DNA of 64,000 bases from Lentzea albidocapillata (GCF_000719115.1 NZ_JOEA01000007.1:124001-188000), one strand, 5' to 3'; positions 27,758 to 37,247 are shown, counted from the first letter of the stretch. Numbers and translations are program-made. The notes: a model not told the origin generated them from the sequence alone.

Positions 27758-28642
27758 ATGCAGGATTTCGCTGTGGCGCTGGCGAAGGCCGTGGAGGCGA
27801 GCGGGCTCAGTCTGGAACGGATCCAGCGCCACCTCGAGTTGCGCGGCGTGCAGGTGAGCCAGTCGACGCTGAGCTACTGGCGCCGGGGCCGCAGCCGCCC
27901 GGAACGGCCGGAGTCGCTGCACGCCGTCGCGGTGCTCGAAGAGATCCTGAAGCTGCAGCCGGGAACGTTGACCGGGAGCCTCGGCGACAAGCGACCGCGC
28001 GGGCGATGGGTCGAGCGCGCCGCCGCGCTGGAGGGGATCTGGCAGGAGGCTGCGGTCGACCTCGGTCGTGCCATCAACCGCGTCGACAGGCTGCTGGCGT
28101 CCCCCGCGAAGTACATCAGCCTGCGAGACGTGGTCGTGATCGGTTCCGACCGGCGTGAGATCGAGATGCGGACCAGTTCGGTGATCGAGGCGTTCGAGGA
28201 CGGCGTCGACCGGCTCCTCGTCGCGAAGGTCGCCGAGGACACCGACCTCTCCACCGGCGACATCGTCGCCAAGAGGTCGTGCCGGGTAGGTCGTGTGCGC
28301 AGGGACGACGAGCACAACCTGCTCGTCGCCGAGATCATCCTCGACCGGGTGCTGCGGGCGGGCGACACCGCGCTCGTCGACCTCAGGATGATCGCCGACC
28401 CCGGTGCGGACAGCGCCTCGGCGGACCGCACGTTCATCCGCAACCTGCGCGACTACGTGCTGGAGGTCGAGTTCCACCCTGACGCGGTGCCGGTGCGCTG
28501 CTACAGCTTCACGCGGTCCGAGAAGGGGGCGCCCGAGGTGGAGACGGGGGACCTCTGGATCGGCACGACCGCGTCCGCGCACCTGGTCGTGCACGAAGCC
28601 CAGGCGGGCTCCGTGCACGGCATCAAATGGGAGTGGGAGTAG
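27758..28642 (+). CDS. HTH protein of the subtilisin-linked twin module, copy 2
   Basis: A 294-residue paralogue of the protein at 25395. The N-terminal HTH is nearly the same (AVALAKAVEASGLSLERIQR, STLSYWRRGRSRPERPESLH), and the C-terminal domain keeps DRREIEMRTSSVIEAFEDGVDRL, VEFHPDAVPVRC and the final KWEWE. ATG 27758 is clear. It is divergent from protease copy 1 and convergent with protease copy 2, giving the order HTH1 > < S8-1, HTH2 > < S8-2. Probably the product of a two-gene tandem duplication followed by divergence. Function unknown beyond DNA binding. Confidence 0.75.
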   Translation: MQDFAVALAKAVEASGLSLERIQRHLELRGVQVSQSTLSYWRRGRSRPERPESLHAVAVLEEILKLQPGTLTGSLGDKRPRGRWVERAAALEGIWQEAAVDLGRAINRVDRLLASPAKYISLRDVVVIGSDRREIEMRTSSVIEAFEDGVDRLLVAKVAEDTDLSTGDIVAKRSCRVGRVRRDDEHNLLVAEIILDRVLRAGDTALVDLRMIADPGADSASADRTFIRNLRDYVLEVEFHPDAVPVRCYSFTRSEKGAPEVETGDLWIGTTASAHLVVHEAQAGSVHGIKWEWE

Positions 28643-28665
28643 CGGCCCTCGCTCGCTACTCCCAC
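28633..28665. terminator. Terminator formed by the WEWE-stop coding sequence, copy 2
   Basis: A 10-bp perfect stem, GTGGGAGTAG (including the stop codon, 28633-28642) with CTACTCCCAC (28656-28665), around a 13-nt loop. Same placement as in copy 1 although the downstream arms differ. Confidence 0.75.
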
Positions 28666-28690
28666 GACTGCGCATCGGGTTACCTGTTCC

Positions 28691-29860
28691 CTACTGCCCG
28701 ATGCGCAGCAGCCTGTTGGGCGAGCCGAACTGCAGGCCGCGCAGGGTGTTCGCGCTCGCGCCGTTCACGAGCGCGTCCCGCACCTGCTGGTTCGTCGCGT
28801 TCGGGTTCGCGCTCAGGTGCAGCGCCGCCGCCCCGGCCACGGCGGGCGCCGCCATCGACGTGCCGCTGTCGAGCCGGAGACCGAAGTTGTTGACGTGCGA
28901 GGCCGAACTGATGTCCGAGCCGGGCGCCCAGACGTCGACGCAACGGCCCCAGTTCGACGCCGTGCCCCACTGCGGCCAGACCGACCGGTTGTCGTTGCGG
29001 TCGGTGGCCCCGACCGTGATCGCCTCCGGCAGCCGGGCCGGGGTGAAACCGCACGCGTCACGGCCGTCGTTGCCCGCCGCGAGCACGTAGGTGAACCCGG
29101 CCGCGATCGACCGCCTGATGGCGTTCTCCATGAGCTCGTCCTGGCCCAGCCCGCCGAGGCTCATGTTGACCACCGCGGGACGCACGCCGTTGAGAGTGAC
29201 CCAGTCGATGCCGGCGACCACGCTGTCCTGGTCGGACCTGTTGTTGCAGCCGAGCACCCGCACGCTGACGACCCGCGCCCGCTTGGCGACACCGGACGTC
29301 CGGCCCGCGATCGTGCCGGCGACGTGGGTGCCGTGGCCCGCGCAGTCACTGGCGTCAGCGTCGTCGTCGATGAAGTCGAAACCGTGCGACGCGCGACCTT
29401 CGAATTCGTTGTGCGTGATTCGCACGCCGCTGTCGAGAACGTAAGCGCGAACACCTGCCGCCGCATTGTCCGGGTAGGTGTACCGGTTGTTGAGGGGCAG
29501 GGTGCCCTGGTCGATCCGGTCCAGGTTCCACGGCGCGTTCCACTGCGTGGTCTGGCCGGAGAGGACCAGGTTGCGCTGGACGTAGGAGACATTCGGGTCC
29601 GCGGCGAGCCGCCTGGCCTGCAGTTCGGACATGTCCCGCACGGAGAAGCCGTTGAGCACGGCCTTGTAGGTGCGCTTGAGCCTGCCCTCGTACTTGCTCA
29701 GCAGGCTCTGCGGGGAGGCGCTGACGCCGTCCTTGAGGACGACGATGTAGCTGCCGGGAACGGCCTCGCCCTCGCCGCGCAGTGCTTGCTGCGCATTGGC
29801 GGTGGGAGTGCAGAGAACGGTTCCGAACAATGCCACGGCAATGCAGGTGTTGATTCTCAT
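28691..29860 (-). CDS. Secreted subtilisin-like serine protease (S8), copy 2
   Basis: A 389-residue pre-pro-protease paralogous to the one at 26406. The signal peptide ends near residue 23 (TPTANA), an I9 propeptide spans about 38-97, and the catalytic residues are Asp143 (YVLDSG), His176 (GHGTHVAGT), Asn264 (AAGNDGRD) and Ser335 (SGTSMAAPAVAG). The residue after the serine motif that is usually His (S-P-H-V-A-G) is Ala here; it is not part of the triad. GGAGG precedes the ATG. The same 30-bp box as copy 1 lies 80 bp upstream. Confidence 0.93.
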   Translation of the reverse strand: MRINTCIAVALFGTVLCTPTANAQQALRGEGEAVPGSYIVVLKDGVSASPQSLLSKYEGRLKRTYKAVLNGFSVRDMSELQARRLAADPNVSYVQRNLVLSGQTTQWNAPWNLDRIDQGTLPLNNRYTYPDNAAAGVRAYVLDSGVRITHNEFEGRASHGFDFIDDDADASDCAGHGTHVAGTIAGRTSGVAKRARVVSVRVLGCNNRSDQDSVVAGIDWVTLNGVRPAVVNMSLGGLGQDELMENAIRRSIAAGFTYVLAAGNDGRDACGFTPARLPEAITVGATDRNDNRSVWPQWGTASNWGRCVDVWAPGSDISSASHVNNFGLRLDSGTSMAAPAVAGAAALHLSANPNATNQQVRDALVNGASANTLRGLQFGSPNRLLRIGQ

Positions 29861-29939
29861 CGGGTCCTCCAGGCAGGCTTGACGCGATGAAAAGTAACTT
29901 CACGAGTGGGTGAAATGACAGTGGAGAAAATTTGGTCGC

Positions 29940-29969
29940 CAATACTGTCAAGACTGTGGCGAGCTGGAG
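29940..29969 (-). promoter_or_regulatory. Conserved 30-bp box upstream of S8 protease copy 2
   Basis: The + strand reads CAATACTGTCAAGACTGTGG and continues CGAGCTGGAG, differing at three positions from the box at 27669-27698. The surrounding sequence is not conserved, so the box itself seems selected. It is 80 bp from the protease start and 47 bp from the divergent aldo/keto reductase start. Confidence 0.65.
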
Positions 29970-30015
29970 CAACTCCACGTGGCACAATGCCGCGCCGCGA
30001 GGCAGGGTGAGAGGT

Positions 30016-31008
30016 ATGGAGTACACCAACCTCGGTCGCAGCGGCCTGTCCGTCTCCCGCCTGTGCCTCGGCACGATGAACTTCGGTCCCGAGACGTCCG
30101 AGGCCGACAGCCACGCGATCATGGACCGCGCCCACGAACACGGCCTGAACTTCTTCGACACGGCCAACGTCTACGGCTGGAAGAAGGGCGAGGGAGTCAC
30201 CGAGAACATCATCGGCAACTGGTTCGCCCAGGGCGGCACGCGGCGCGAACGGACCGTCGTCGCCACCAAGCTCTACGGCAGCATGGGCGACTGGCCGAAC
30301 GAGACCAAGCTGTCGGCGCTGAACATCCGCCGCGCCGCCGACGCGTCGCTCAAGCGCCTGCAGACCGACTACATCGACCTCTACCAGATGCACCACGTCG
30401 ACCGTGACACGCCGTGGGACGAGATCTGGGAAGCCTTCTCCGTGCTGCGCCAGCAGGGCAAGGTCATCTACTTCGGCTCGTCCAACTTCGCCGGCTGGCA
30501 CATCGCCCAGGCTGCCGAGGCCGCGCGCACCCGCGGGTTCCTCGGGCTGGTGTCCGAGCAGTCGATCTACAACCTGATGACCCGCTGGGTCGAGTTGGAG
30601 GTCCTGCCGGCGGCCAAGCACTACGGCCTCGGCGTGATCCCGTGGTCACCGCTGCACGGCGGCCTTCTGGGCGGTGTGTTGCGCAAGCAGCGTGAAGGTG
30701 GCACGTCCCGTAGCGCGTCCGGCCGTTCCGCGGATGCGTTGGAGAAGCACCGCGACACGATCGACGCCTACGAGAAGCTGTGCGCGGACATCGGCGAGGA
30801 CCCGGCCAACGTCGGCCTCGCGTGGTTGCTGCACCAGGAGGGTGTGACCGCGCCGATCATCGGGCCGCGCACCATCGAGCAGCTCGACAACTCGTTGCGT
30901 GCCGCGGAGTTGAAGCTCGACGCGGACGTGCTGGCGAAGCTCGACGAGCTGTTCCCGGCACCGGCTCCGAACGGGTCGAAGCCGGCCCCGGAGGCCTACG
31001 CCTGGTAG
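30016..31008 (+). CDS. Aldo/keto reductase
   Basis: A 330-residue TIM-barrel NADPH oxidoreductase. The tetrad is present: Asp48 and Tyr53 (FFDTANVYG), Lys85 (VVATKLYG) and His126 (LYQMHHVD). The cofactor end shows FGSSNFAGWHIAQA and IIGPRTIEQLDNSL. The sequence resembles the large bacterial AKR group near YajO/AKR11-12. Reduces carbonyls; physiological substrate unknown. ATG 30016 is preceded by GTGAGAGG and is where homology begins. Single gene, with its own terminator. Confidence 0.9.
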   Translation: MEYTNLGRSGLSVSRLCLGTMNFGPETSEADSHAIMDRAHEHGLNFFDTANVYGWKKGEGVTENIIGNWFAQGGTRRERTVVATKLYGSMGDWPNETKLSALNIRRAADASLKRLQTDYIDLYQMHHVDRDTPWDEIWEAFSVLRQQGKVIYFGSSNFAGWHIAQAAEAARTRGFLGLVSEQSIYNLMTRWVELEVLPAAKHYGLGVIPWSPLHGGLLGGVLRKQREGGTSRSASGRSADALEKHRDTIDAYEKLCADIGEDPANVGLAWLLHQEGVTAPIIGPRTIEQLDNSLRAAELKLDADVLAKLDELFPAPAPNGSKPAPEAYAW

Positions 31009-31017
31009 CCGCTGACC

Positions 31018-31058
31018 GGCGTCTGCGAGGAGGGCGTCAGGCAGTCCTCGCAGACGCC
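31018..31058. terminator. Bidirectional terminator after aldo/keto reductase
   Basis: A perfect 14-bp stem (GGCGTCTGCGAGGA with 31045-31058) and 13-nt loop between two convergent genes. Confidence 0.88.
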
Positions 31059-31064
31059 GTCAGG

Positions 31065-31577
31065 TCAGGCGGCGATGCGCTTCCAGACCTGCGGGTTGCC
31101 GCCCCAGCAGCGCCACTGCCAGATCTTGCCGCCGTTGCGGTTCTCGTTGGGATCGGCGTCGAGGCACCTCAGGCTGTGCTCGTTCTGCAGCGTGCCGGGC
31201 AGTCCCGGCGCCTGCGTCCACTTCTGGAACGGGGTGCCGTTGCACCCCCACACCCAGACCTTGCCGCCGTCCCAGTTCTCGTTCGGGTTGGCGTCGAGGC
31301 ACATCGAGGTGTTCAGGGCCGGCCGGATGGTCCGGTCGTCGAAGAACAGCCACTTCTGCTCATCGGTGCCGTCGCGGTTGTACTGCCGCACCAGGCCGCC
31401 GTTCGTGCCGATCTGGCTGCGCAACGCCTCCAGCACCAAGCCCGGCGGGGTGCCGACCTGCAGCACGTACGGTCCGGCCACGGCCTGCGCGCCCACCGGC
31501 GCCGGTGCGGCGGACGCCACCGCCGGCAACGCCGCCATCGTGAGTGCCGCAGCGGCGATCATCGTCTTCTTCAGCAA
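31065..31577 (-). CDS. Secreted ricin-type beta-trefoil lectin-domain protein
   Basis: A 170-residue exported protein: a signal peptide (KKTMIAAAALTMAALPAVASA, about 3-23) and one beta-trefoil of the RICIN class (about 40-168). The trefoil repeats are visible as QKWLFFDD, CLDANPNENWDGGKVWVWGC, QKWT and CLDADPNENRNGGKIWQWRC in pieces. There is no catalytic domain, so it is a free-standing carbohydrate-binding protein. The start is a TTG behind GAGGGGGAG. May bind polysaccharide outside the cell. Confidence 0.83.
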   Translation of the reverse strand: MLKKTMIAAAALTMAALPAVASAAPAPVGAQAVAGPYVLQVGTPPGLVLEALRSQIGTNGGLVRQYNRDGTDEQKWLFFDDRTIRPALNTSMCLDANPNENWDGGKVWVWGCNGTPFQKWTQAPGLPGTLQNEHSLRCLDADPNENRNGGKIWQWRCWGGNPQVWKRIAA

Positions 31578-31695
31578 AACTCCCCCTCAGGAATCGCGGT
31601 GATCGAACGAACCGATCATCGCGGCGGCCGAGGGGGAGCACCTGAGCATCGGGATGCTCAAAAACGTTGGCAAAAAGCCAAAAGGTCCCGAAAGC

Positions 31696-31875
31696 TCAGT
31701 CCTCGAAGTCGTCGTCGTCGCGCGCCAGGAAGGTGGCGAAGCGCTCGATGGGCGTCTCGAAGTCGGGATTGGCGTCGACGAACTCCCGCAGCTTGTCGGC
31801 GAGCCACGCGAACGTGACCTCTTCCTCGCCGCGCCGCTTCTCGAGCTCCTCGATGCCGCGATCGGTGTGGTACAT
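31696..31875 (-). CDS. Small DUF6104-type protein
   Basis: A 59-residue acidic protein beginning MYHTDRGIEELEKRRGEEEV, followed by a hydrophobic-amphipathic stretch (FAWLADKLREFVDANPDFE) and an Asp-rich end (ARDDDDFED). It matches the short DUF6104 family found in actinobacteria; no function is known. AGGAG precedes the ATG. It lies 80 bp downstream of kgd on the same strand but beyond kgd's terminator, so it probably has its own promoter. Confidence 0.82.
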   Translation of the reverse strand: MYHTDRGIEELEKRRGEEEVTFAWLADKLREFVDANPDFETPIERFATFLARDDDDFED

Positions 31876-31904
31876 GGCGAAACTCCTGTGGGGGCTTTAG
31901 AAAA

Positions 31905-31938
31905 CGAGCCGCCGGACCCCTGGGGATCCGGCGGCTCG
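31905..31938 (-). terminator. Terminator of kgd
   Basis: A 12-bp stem (CGAGCCGCCGGA with its exact complement) closes over CCCC-TG-GGGG, which can pair further with one bulged A. It begins 18 bp after the kgd stop, and AAAA on the + strand gives a U-run in the transcript. Confidence 0.88.
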
Positions 31939-31955
31939 TTCGCTTCAGGCGGGAC

Positions 31956-34900
31956 TTAGTCGAACGCGCGCGTGATGATCTCGCGCTGCTCGACCTCGTG
32001 CACCTTGCTCGAACCGGCCGACGGGGCGGCCATCGGGCGGCGCGACACGCGGCGGACGGTGCCCAGATGCTCGGGCAGCAGCTCCGGCAGGGCCAGACCG
32101 TAAAACGGCCAGGCACCCTGGTTCGCCGGCTCCTCCTGCACCCAGCGGACGTCCTTCGCGTTCGGGTAGCGCTCCAGGGTCTCGGTCAGCTTGCGGGCCG
32201 GGACCGGGTAGAGCTGCTCGACGCGCACGATCGCCACGTCGCCGCCGCCGCGCTTCTCGCGCTCGGCGTGCAGCTCGTAGGAGATCTTGCCGCTGCACAG
32301 CAGGACCTTCGTGACCGCGTTCGGGTCCTTGATCGTCGGGTCGTCCATGACCGACTGGAAGCGGTCGTTGATGAACTCGTCCGTGCCGGACACCGCTGCC
32401 TTGAGACGCAGCATCGACTTCGGCGTGAACACGATCAGCGGCCGGTCGACGCCGTCGAGGGCGTGGCGACGCAGCAGGTGGAAGTAGTTCGCCGGAGTCG
32501 ACGGCACCGCGACGGTCATGGAGCCCTCGGCGCACAGCTGCAGCCAGCGCTCGATGCGGCCCGACGTGTGGTCGGGACCCTGGCCCTCGTGGCCGTGCGG
32601 CAGCAGGATCACGACGTCGGAACGCTGACCCCACTTCGCCTCACCGGACGAGATGAACTCGTCGATGATCGGCTGCGCGCCGTTGACGAAGTCACCGAAC
32701 TGCGCCTCCCACAGGACCAGCGCCTGCGGGTTCGCCACCGAGTAGCCGTACTCGAAGCCGACGGCCGCGAACTCCGACAGCACCGAGTCGTAGACCATGA
32801 ACTTGCCCTGGTCGTCGGACAGGTGCTGCAGCGGCGTGTGCTCCGCACCCGTCTTGCGGTCGATCAGGGTCGCGTGGCGCTGCACGAACGTGCCGCGGCG
32901 CGAGTCCTGGCCGGCCAGACGGATGTTGCGGCCCTCGATCGCGAGCGAGCCGAAGGCGAGCAGCTCGGCGAACGCCCAGTCGATGCCGCCCTCGCGCGCC
33001 ATCTTGGCGCGGCGTTCGAGCACCGGCTTGACGCGCGCGTGCGGCGTGAAGCCCTCCGGCAGGTTCACGTGGGCGTCGGCGATGTGCTCCAGCACCTCGC
33101 GGCTGATGCCCGTGGGCAGCTTCGCCGGGATCTGCTGCTCGGCCTCCACCGACGGGCTGACCGTCACCGGGTGCTTCTCGAGCTCGCGGACCTCGTTGAA
33201 GACGTGCTCCAGCTGGCTGGAGAAGTCCTGCAGCGCCTTCTCGGCCTCTTCGACCGTGATGTCGCCGCGGCCGATCAGGGACTCGGTGTAGGTCTTGCGC
33301 ACCGAGCGCTTCTGGTCGATCACGTCGTACATCGCCGGCTGCGTCATCGAGGGGTCGTCGCCCTCGTTGTGGCCGCGGCGGCGGTAGCAGACCATGTCGA
33401 TCACGACGTCCTTGTGGAACGCCTGGCGGTACTCGACGGCCAGCTTCGCGACCCAGTAGCAGGCCTCGGGGTCGTCGCCGTTCACGTGGAAGACCGGCGA
33501 GCCGATCATCTTCGCGACGTCGGTCGAGTACTTCGAGGACCGCGAGTGCTCCGGTGCCGTGGTGAAGCCGACCTGGTTGTTCACGACGATGTGGACCGTG
33601 CCACCGGTGCGGTAGCCGCGCACGAGCGCCAGGTTCAGCGTCTCGGCGACGACACCCTGACCCGCGAACGCCGCGTCACCGTGCATGGCGACCGGCAGGA
33701 CGGGGAAGAAGTCGCCGCCCTTGTCGATCATGTCCTGCTTGGCGCGCACGATGCCTTCGAGGACCGGGTCGACGGCCTCGAGGTGCGACGGGTTCGCCGT
33801 CAGCGACACCTTGGTCTCGCCGTCGCCGAACATGCGGAAGTACTTGCCCTCGGCACCGAGGTGGTACTTCACGTCGCCGGAGCCGTGCGCCTGACCGGGA
33901 TCGAGGTTGCCCTCGAACTCGCGGAAGATCTGCGAGATCGGCTTGCCGACGATGTTCGCGAGGACGTTCAGGCGGCCGCGGTGCGGCATGCCGATGACGA
34001 CCTCGTCGAGCTCGTGCTCGGCGGCCTTGTCCAGCACCGCGTCGAGCAGCGGGATGACGGTCTCGCCGCCCTCCAGCGAGAAGCGCTTCTGGCCGACGTA
34101 CTTCGTCTGCAGGAACGTCTCGAAGGCCTCAGCCGCGTTCAGCTTGCTGAGGATGTACTTCTGCACGGTGGCCGGCGGCTTCTCGTGCGGAACCTCGACG
34201 CGCTCCTGGATCCAGCGGCGCTCTTCGGGCTCGAGGATGTGCATGTACTCGACGCCGACGGTGCGGCAGTACGAGTTGCGCAGCACACCCAGGATGTCGC
34301 GGAGCTTCATCCGCTCCTTGCCGGCGAAGCCGCCGACCGGGAACTCGCGGTCCAGGTCCCACAGCGTCAGGCCGTGGCTGAGCACGTCCAGGTCGGCGTG
34401 GGAGCGCTGGCGGTAGTTCAGCGGGTCCGTGTCGGCCATCAGGTGACCGCGCGTACGGAACGCGTCGATCAGCTCGATGACGCGCGCGGTCTTGTCGACA
34501 GCGCCCTCGGGGATGTCCGCGACCCAGCGGATCGGCTCGTAGGGCAGACGCAGCGACGCGAAGATCTCGTCGTAGAAGCCGTCCTCGCCGAGCAGCAGCT
34601 GGTGGATGCGCTTGAGGAACTCGCCCGACTCCGCACCCTGGATGATGCGGTGGTCGTACGTGCTGGTCAGCGTGATGATCTTGCTGACGCCCATGTCGGT
34701 GAGCGCCTGCTCGCTGGTGCCCTGGAAGTGCGCGGGGTACTCCATCGCGCCGACGCCGATGATCGCGCCCTGACCTGCCTGCAGACGCGGCACCGAGTGG
34801 TTCGTGCCGATCGTGCCGGGGTTGGTCAGCGAGATCGTGGTGCCGGAGAAGTCGTCCGCCGTCAGCGAACCGCCGCGGGCCTTGCGGATCAGGTCCTCGT

Positions 34901-35651
34901 AGGCCTGCCAGAACTGCGTGAACGTCATGTTCTCGCAGCCCTTGACCGACGCGACGACCAGCGTGCGGCTGCCGTCCTTGCCGGGCAGGTCGATCGCCAG
35001 ACCGAAGTTGACGTGCTCCGGCGTGACGACGAACGGCTTGCCGTCGACCTCGGCGTAGTGGCGGTTCATGTTCGGGTACGCCTGCAGCGCCCGGACGACC
35101 GCGTAGCCGATGACGTGCGTGAAGGAGACCTTCCCGCCGCGCGTCCGCTTCAGGTGGTTGTTGATGACGATGCGGTTGTCCGCCAGCAGCTTCGCGGGCA
35201 CGGCACGCACGCTGGTCGCGGTCGGAACAGTGAGCGAGAGCTCCATGTTCTTCGCGATCGCGGCGGAGGCACCACGCAACTGCTTCTGCTCGGGCTGCGC
35301 GCTCGGCGGCTTGACCGGGGCGGCCTTCGCTGCCTGCTGCGGCGCGGGCTTGCCGGTCTGCGGCAGCGTGGCCGCGGACTTCGGCGGCGCTGCGGCCGGC
35401 TTGGGTGCGGTGGCGGGCGCGGGCTTGCCGTTGTCGGCGGCCGGCGGCGTCACGGTCGCGGTCGTGGTGGCCGTGGAGCCACCCGCGCTGGCCGTGGCGG
35501 CGCTACCGTTGCCGCCCCCACGCTTGTAGTCGGCAAAGAAGTCGTGCCATGCCGGGTCTACGGATGACGGGTCCGCGAGGAACTGATCGTACATCTCCTC
35601 GACGAGCCATTCGTTCGGCCCGAACTGTGACGCAGGACTGCTGCTGGACAC
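31956..35651 (-). CDS. kgd: Multifunctional 2-oxoglutarate metabolism enzyme (E1o/E2o-like)
   Basis: A 1231-residue actinobacterial Kgd, the fused 2-oxoglutarate dehydrogenase/decarboxylase of the TCA cycle. It has an N-terminal docking segment ([19 protein letters not shown]), an Ala/Pro-rich linker (about 45-125), an E2-type acyltransferase domain (about 130-345, with [16 protein letters not shown] carrying the catalytic His) and the ThDP E1 domain ([18 protein letters not shown] about 570, [18 protein letters not shown] with the metal-binding GDxxxxG motif, and a transketolase-like second half). No lipoyl domain is present, so it needs an external dihydrolipoamide partner, as in mycobacteria and corynebacteria. 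In relatives the FHA protein GarA/OdhI inhibits it. GTG start gives the family N-terminus. Confidence 0.97.
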   Translation of the reverse strand: MSSSSPASQFGPNEWLVEEMYDQFLADPSSVDPAWHDFFADYKRGGGNGSAATASAGGSTATTTATVTPPAADNGKPAPATAPKPAAAPPKSAATLPQTGKPAPQQAAKAAPVKPPSAQPEQKQLRGASAAIAKNMELSLTVPTATSVRAVPAKLLADNRIVINNHLKRTRGGKVSFTHVIGYAVVRALQAYPNMNRHYAEVDGKPFVVTPEHVNFGLAIDLPGKDGSRTLVVASVKGCENMTFTQFWQAYEDLIRKARGGSLTADDFSGTTISLTNPGTIGTNHSVPRLQAGQGAIIGVGAMEYPAHFQGTSEQALTDMGVSKIITLTSTYDHRIIQGAESGEFLKRIHQLLLGEDGFYDEIFASLRLPYEPIRWVADIPEGAVDKTARVIELIDAFRTRGHLMADTDPLNYRQRSHADLDVLSHGLTLWDLDREFPVGGFAGKERMKLRDILGVLRNSYCRTVGVEYMHILEPEERRWIQERVEVPHEKPPATVQKYILSKLNAAEAFETFLQTKYVGQKRFSLEGGETVIPLLDAVLDKAAEHELDEVVIGMPHRGRLNVLANIVGKPISQIFREFEGNLDPGQAHGSGDVKYHLGAEGKYFRMFGDGETKVSLTANPSHLEAVDPVLEGIVRAKQDMIDKGGDFFPVLPVAMHGDAAFAGQGVVAETLNLALVRGYRTGGTVHIVVNNQVGFTTAPEHSRSSKYSTDVAKMIGSPVFHVNGDDPEACYWVAKLAVEYRQAFHKDVVIDMVCYRRRGHNEGDDPSMTQPAMYDVIDQKRSVRKTYTESLIGRGDITVEEAEKALQDFSSQLEHVFNEVRELEKHPVTVSPSVEAEQQIPAKLPTGISREVLEHIADAHVNLPEGFTPHARVKPVLERRAKMAREGGIDWAFAELLAFGSLAIEGRNIRLAGQDSRRGTFVQRHATLIDRKTGAEHTPLQHLSDDQGKFMVYDSVLSEFAAVGFEYGYSVANPQALVLWEAQFGDFVNGAQPIIDEFISSGEAKWGQRSDVVILLPHGHEGQGPDHTSGRIERWLQLCAEGSMTVAVPSTPANYFHLLRRHALDGVDRPLIVFTPKSMLRLKAAVSGTDEFINDRFQSVMDDPTIKDPNAVTKVLLCSGKISYELHAEREKRGGGDVAIVRVEQLYPVPARKLTETLERYPNAKDVRWVQEEPANQGAWPFYGLALPELLPEHLGTVRRVSRRPMAAPSAGSSKVHEVEQREIITRAFD

Positions 35652-35952
35652 GGCTGGCGCTCGCCTCTATCCATCTCGCTCTTGGTGTTGACTCATGCGG
35701 TAGTCAGGTTAGTCCCCCTGGCCCGGGCCTTCACACGCTGGAGGCACATGGCAAGGAGTGCTCTGTCACAGGATCGATCAGGACGGGCCTGTCGTCACCC
35801 GCAATTGAGCAGTTCTTGATGTGCGTCTCACATCGTCGCCTCACTTTCGAGCAATGCTCACGTGGCCGTCGGACGGGCATACGCACCGGGAGTGGTGATC
35901 AGTTCACGATAGGTACAACGCGGTCGCCCTGCGGATTGATCTTGCATCTCGT
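35652..35952. promoter_or_regulatory. Upstream region of kgd
   Basis: This 301-bp gap between kgd (- strand) and the ATP-grasp stop holds the kgd promoter. I could not pick a confident -35/-10 pair, and I see no repeat, RNA or small ORF in it. Confidence 0.4.
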
Positions 35953-36771
35953 TCACGCCAGTGAATGCCTGATCGAGGCCGTGAACGCTCTGGTGAAGGC
36001 GGTTCTGGTCTCGTCCGTCGTCCGGTCCAGCGACAGGTACGGGTTCAGGTCCTCCAACTCGACCAGGAGCAGGTCACCGGCCTGGGTCCGGCAGGCGTCG
36101 ACCCGCTGCACGCCGTGGCCGAGCGCGTTCCAGTCGATGAACCTCTGCGCGAACTCCAGGTCTTCCTTGCCGGGCGCGTACCGCGTGAGTTCCCAGCGCT
36201 TGGCCGGGTCCGGCGCGTGCAGGGCGTATTGGAAGTCGTGGTCCACGAAGTAGAACGACACCTCGTACCGGAAATCGATCTTGGGCTGGATGAGCAGGTC
36301 ACCGGCTTTGTTCGCTATTTCGTCGCGGACGACGAACTCGAGGCCGTGCGAGTCGGCGCCCGTCTTGGGTTTCACGACGTAGGTGCCGGTCCGCGGAAGG
36401 CGGTTCAGGGCACTGGCGTCGCCGACCGTGGGGATGACCGGGTAGCCCTGCTCGGTCAGGTCGATCAGGTACTGCTTGCCGGTCATGTCGGCCTTGCCGG
36501 TCAGCGGGTTGTAGACGCGCTGGTTCGTCGCCTTCGCCTGCTCGCGGAAGTGGTGGTAGGCGGGGAGGTAGTCGATCACCGGCCCGCTGTTGCGAACCAC
36601 CACCGTGTCGAAGTTCGCCATCACGGCCGCGGCGTCTTCCGGATGGCAGATGGCCAGGTCGAAGTGCTGTCTGAGGTGGGAGGTCAGGTAGATGTCCTCG
36701 TCGCAGTAGCGGCGGCCTTTGGCTGGGTAGGCCAGGTTGGAGACGTAGAGGATTGAGGGGCGGGAGGGCAT
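35953..36771 (-). CDS. ATP-grasp domain protein
   Basis: A 272-residue ATP-grasp-fold protein. The nucleotide-binding region is seen in TYVVKPKTGADSHGLEFV (about residues 130-147) and the magnesium-binding end in VELEDLNPYLSLD (about 236-248), the E-x-N pair expected of ATP-grasp enzymes. The N-terminal part (ILYVSNLAYPAKGRRY, FDTVVVRNSGPVIDY) looks like the pre-ATP-grasp domain of glutathione-synthetase-like ligases. It should join a carboxylate to an amine or thiol, but no substrate or peptide partner is encoded nearby. Monocistronic by spacing. Confidence 0.75.
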   Translation of the reverse strand: MPSRPSILYVSNLAYPAKGRRYCDEDIYLTSHLRQHFDLAICHPEDAAAVMANFDTVVVRNSGPVIDYLPAYHHFREQAKATNQRVYNPLTGKADMTGKQYLIDLTEQGYPVIPTVGDASALNRLPRTGTYVVKPKTGADSHGLEFVVRDEIANKAGDLLIQPKIDFRYEVSFYFVDHDFQYALHAPDPAKRWELTRYAPGKEDLEFAQRFIDWNALGHGVQRVDACRTQAGDLLLVELEDLNPYLSLDRTTDETRTAFTRAFTASIRHSLA

Positions 36772-37074
36772 CGTTCGTGCTCCTTGACCTTGGTGGTCTG
36801 GGGAGATGGTTTCTACGGGATTGGGTGGGGTGGGGACGAGGGTTCGTGGTGGGGGCCACGGGGTTGGGATTGCGGGTTGGCTTTCTGTGGCTCGCCCATG
36901 GGCACCGAGCGGGTCGGTTTGTCTGGGCTTGCCACATGGGCACCAACGGGTCGGCTTGCGTTGGCTTGTCGCGTTCCAGCGGGGTGGTCACCTGCCGTGC
37001 GGGCGGTCACCTTGCGAGGGTGGTCTCTCAGGCAGTACCGGGTCGGTGCCGGTCATCGCCGCTTCGCGTCGATA

Positions 37075-37199
37075 GCGATTGGGGCTTGACCTTGAGCCTC
37101 TGGCGGGATGCTTGACGGCCGGAAAAGGGCCGGGCTGAAAGCGCCCGGCCGTGCCCATGAGGGGAGCATCCCGCCCACTCAAGGTAAAGCCCCAATCGC
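37075..37199. repeat. 125-bp inverted-repeat element (MITE-like or structured RNA)
   Basis: Arms 37075-37112 and 37165-37199 are complementary over about 35 bp with one mismatch and a small loop-out: GCGATTGGGGCTT, ACCTTGAG and GGCGGGATGCT blocks all pair. The centre holds a nested hairpin GGCCGGGC (37128-37135) with GCCCGGCC (37143-37150), and an alternative ACGGCCGG/CCGGCCGT pairing. No target-site duplication is seen. It could be a dispersed non-autonomous repeat, a strong terminator or a folded RNA. Confidence 0.7.
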
Positions 37200-37247
37200 C
37201 GAGTGCGTGGCTCACCACCGCTTGACCAGGGCGTAGAGGTTCACACG

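Noticed and set aside
31998-35567. A 1189-codon open frame opposite kgd
   Set aside because: It lies entirely antisense to a well-identified gene, is rich in Arg/Val/Leu/His as expected of an antisense shadow in high-GC DNA, and has no family motif.
36753-37115. Open frames in the gap before the ABC exporter
   Set aside because: Low-complexity Gly/Trp/Arg translations in three frames, overlapping repeats, no ribosome-binding site; treated as non-coding.
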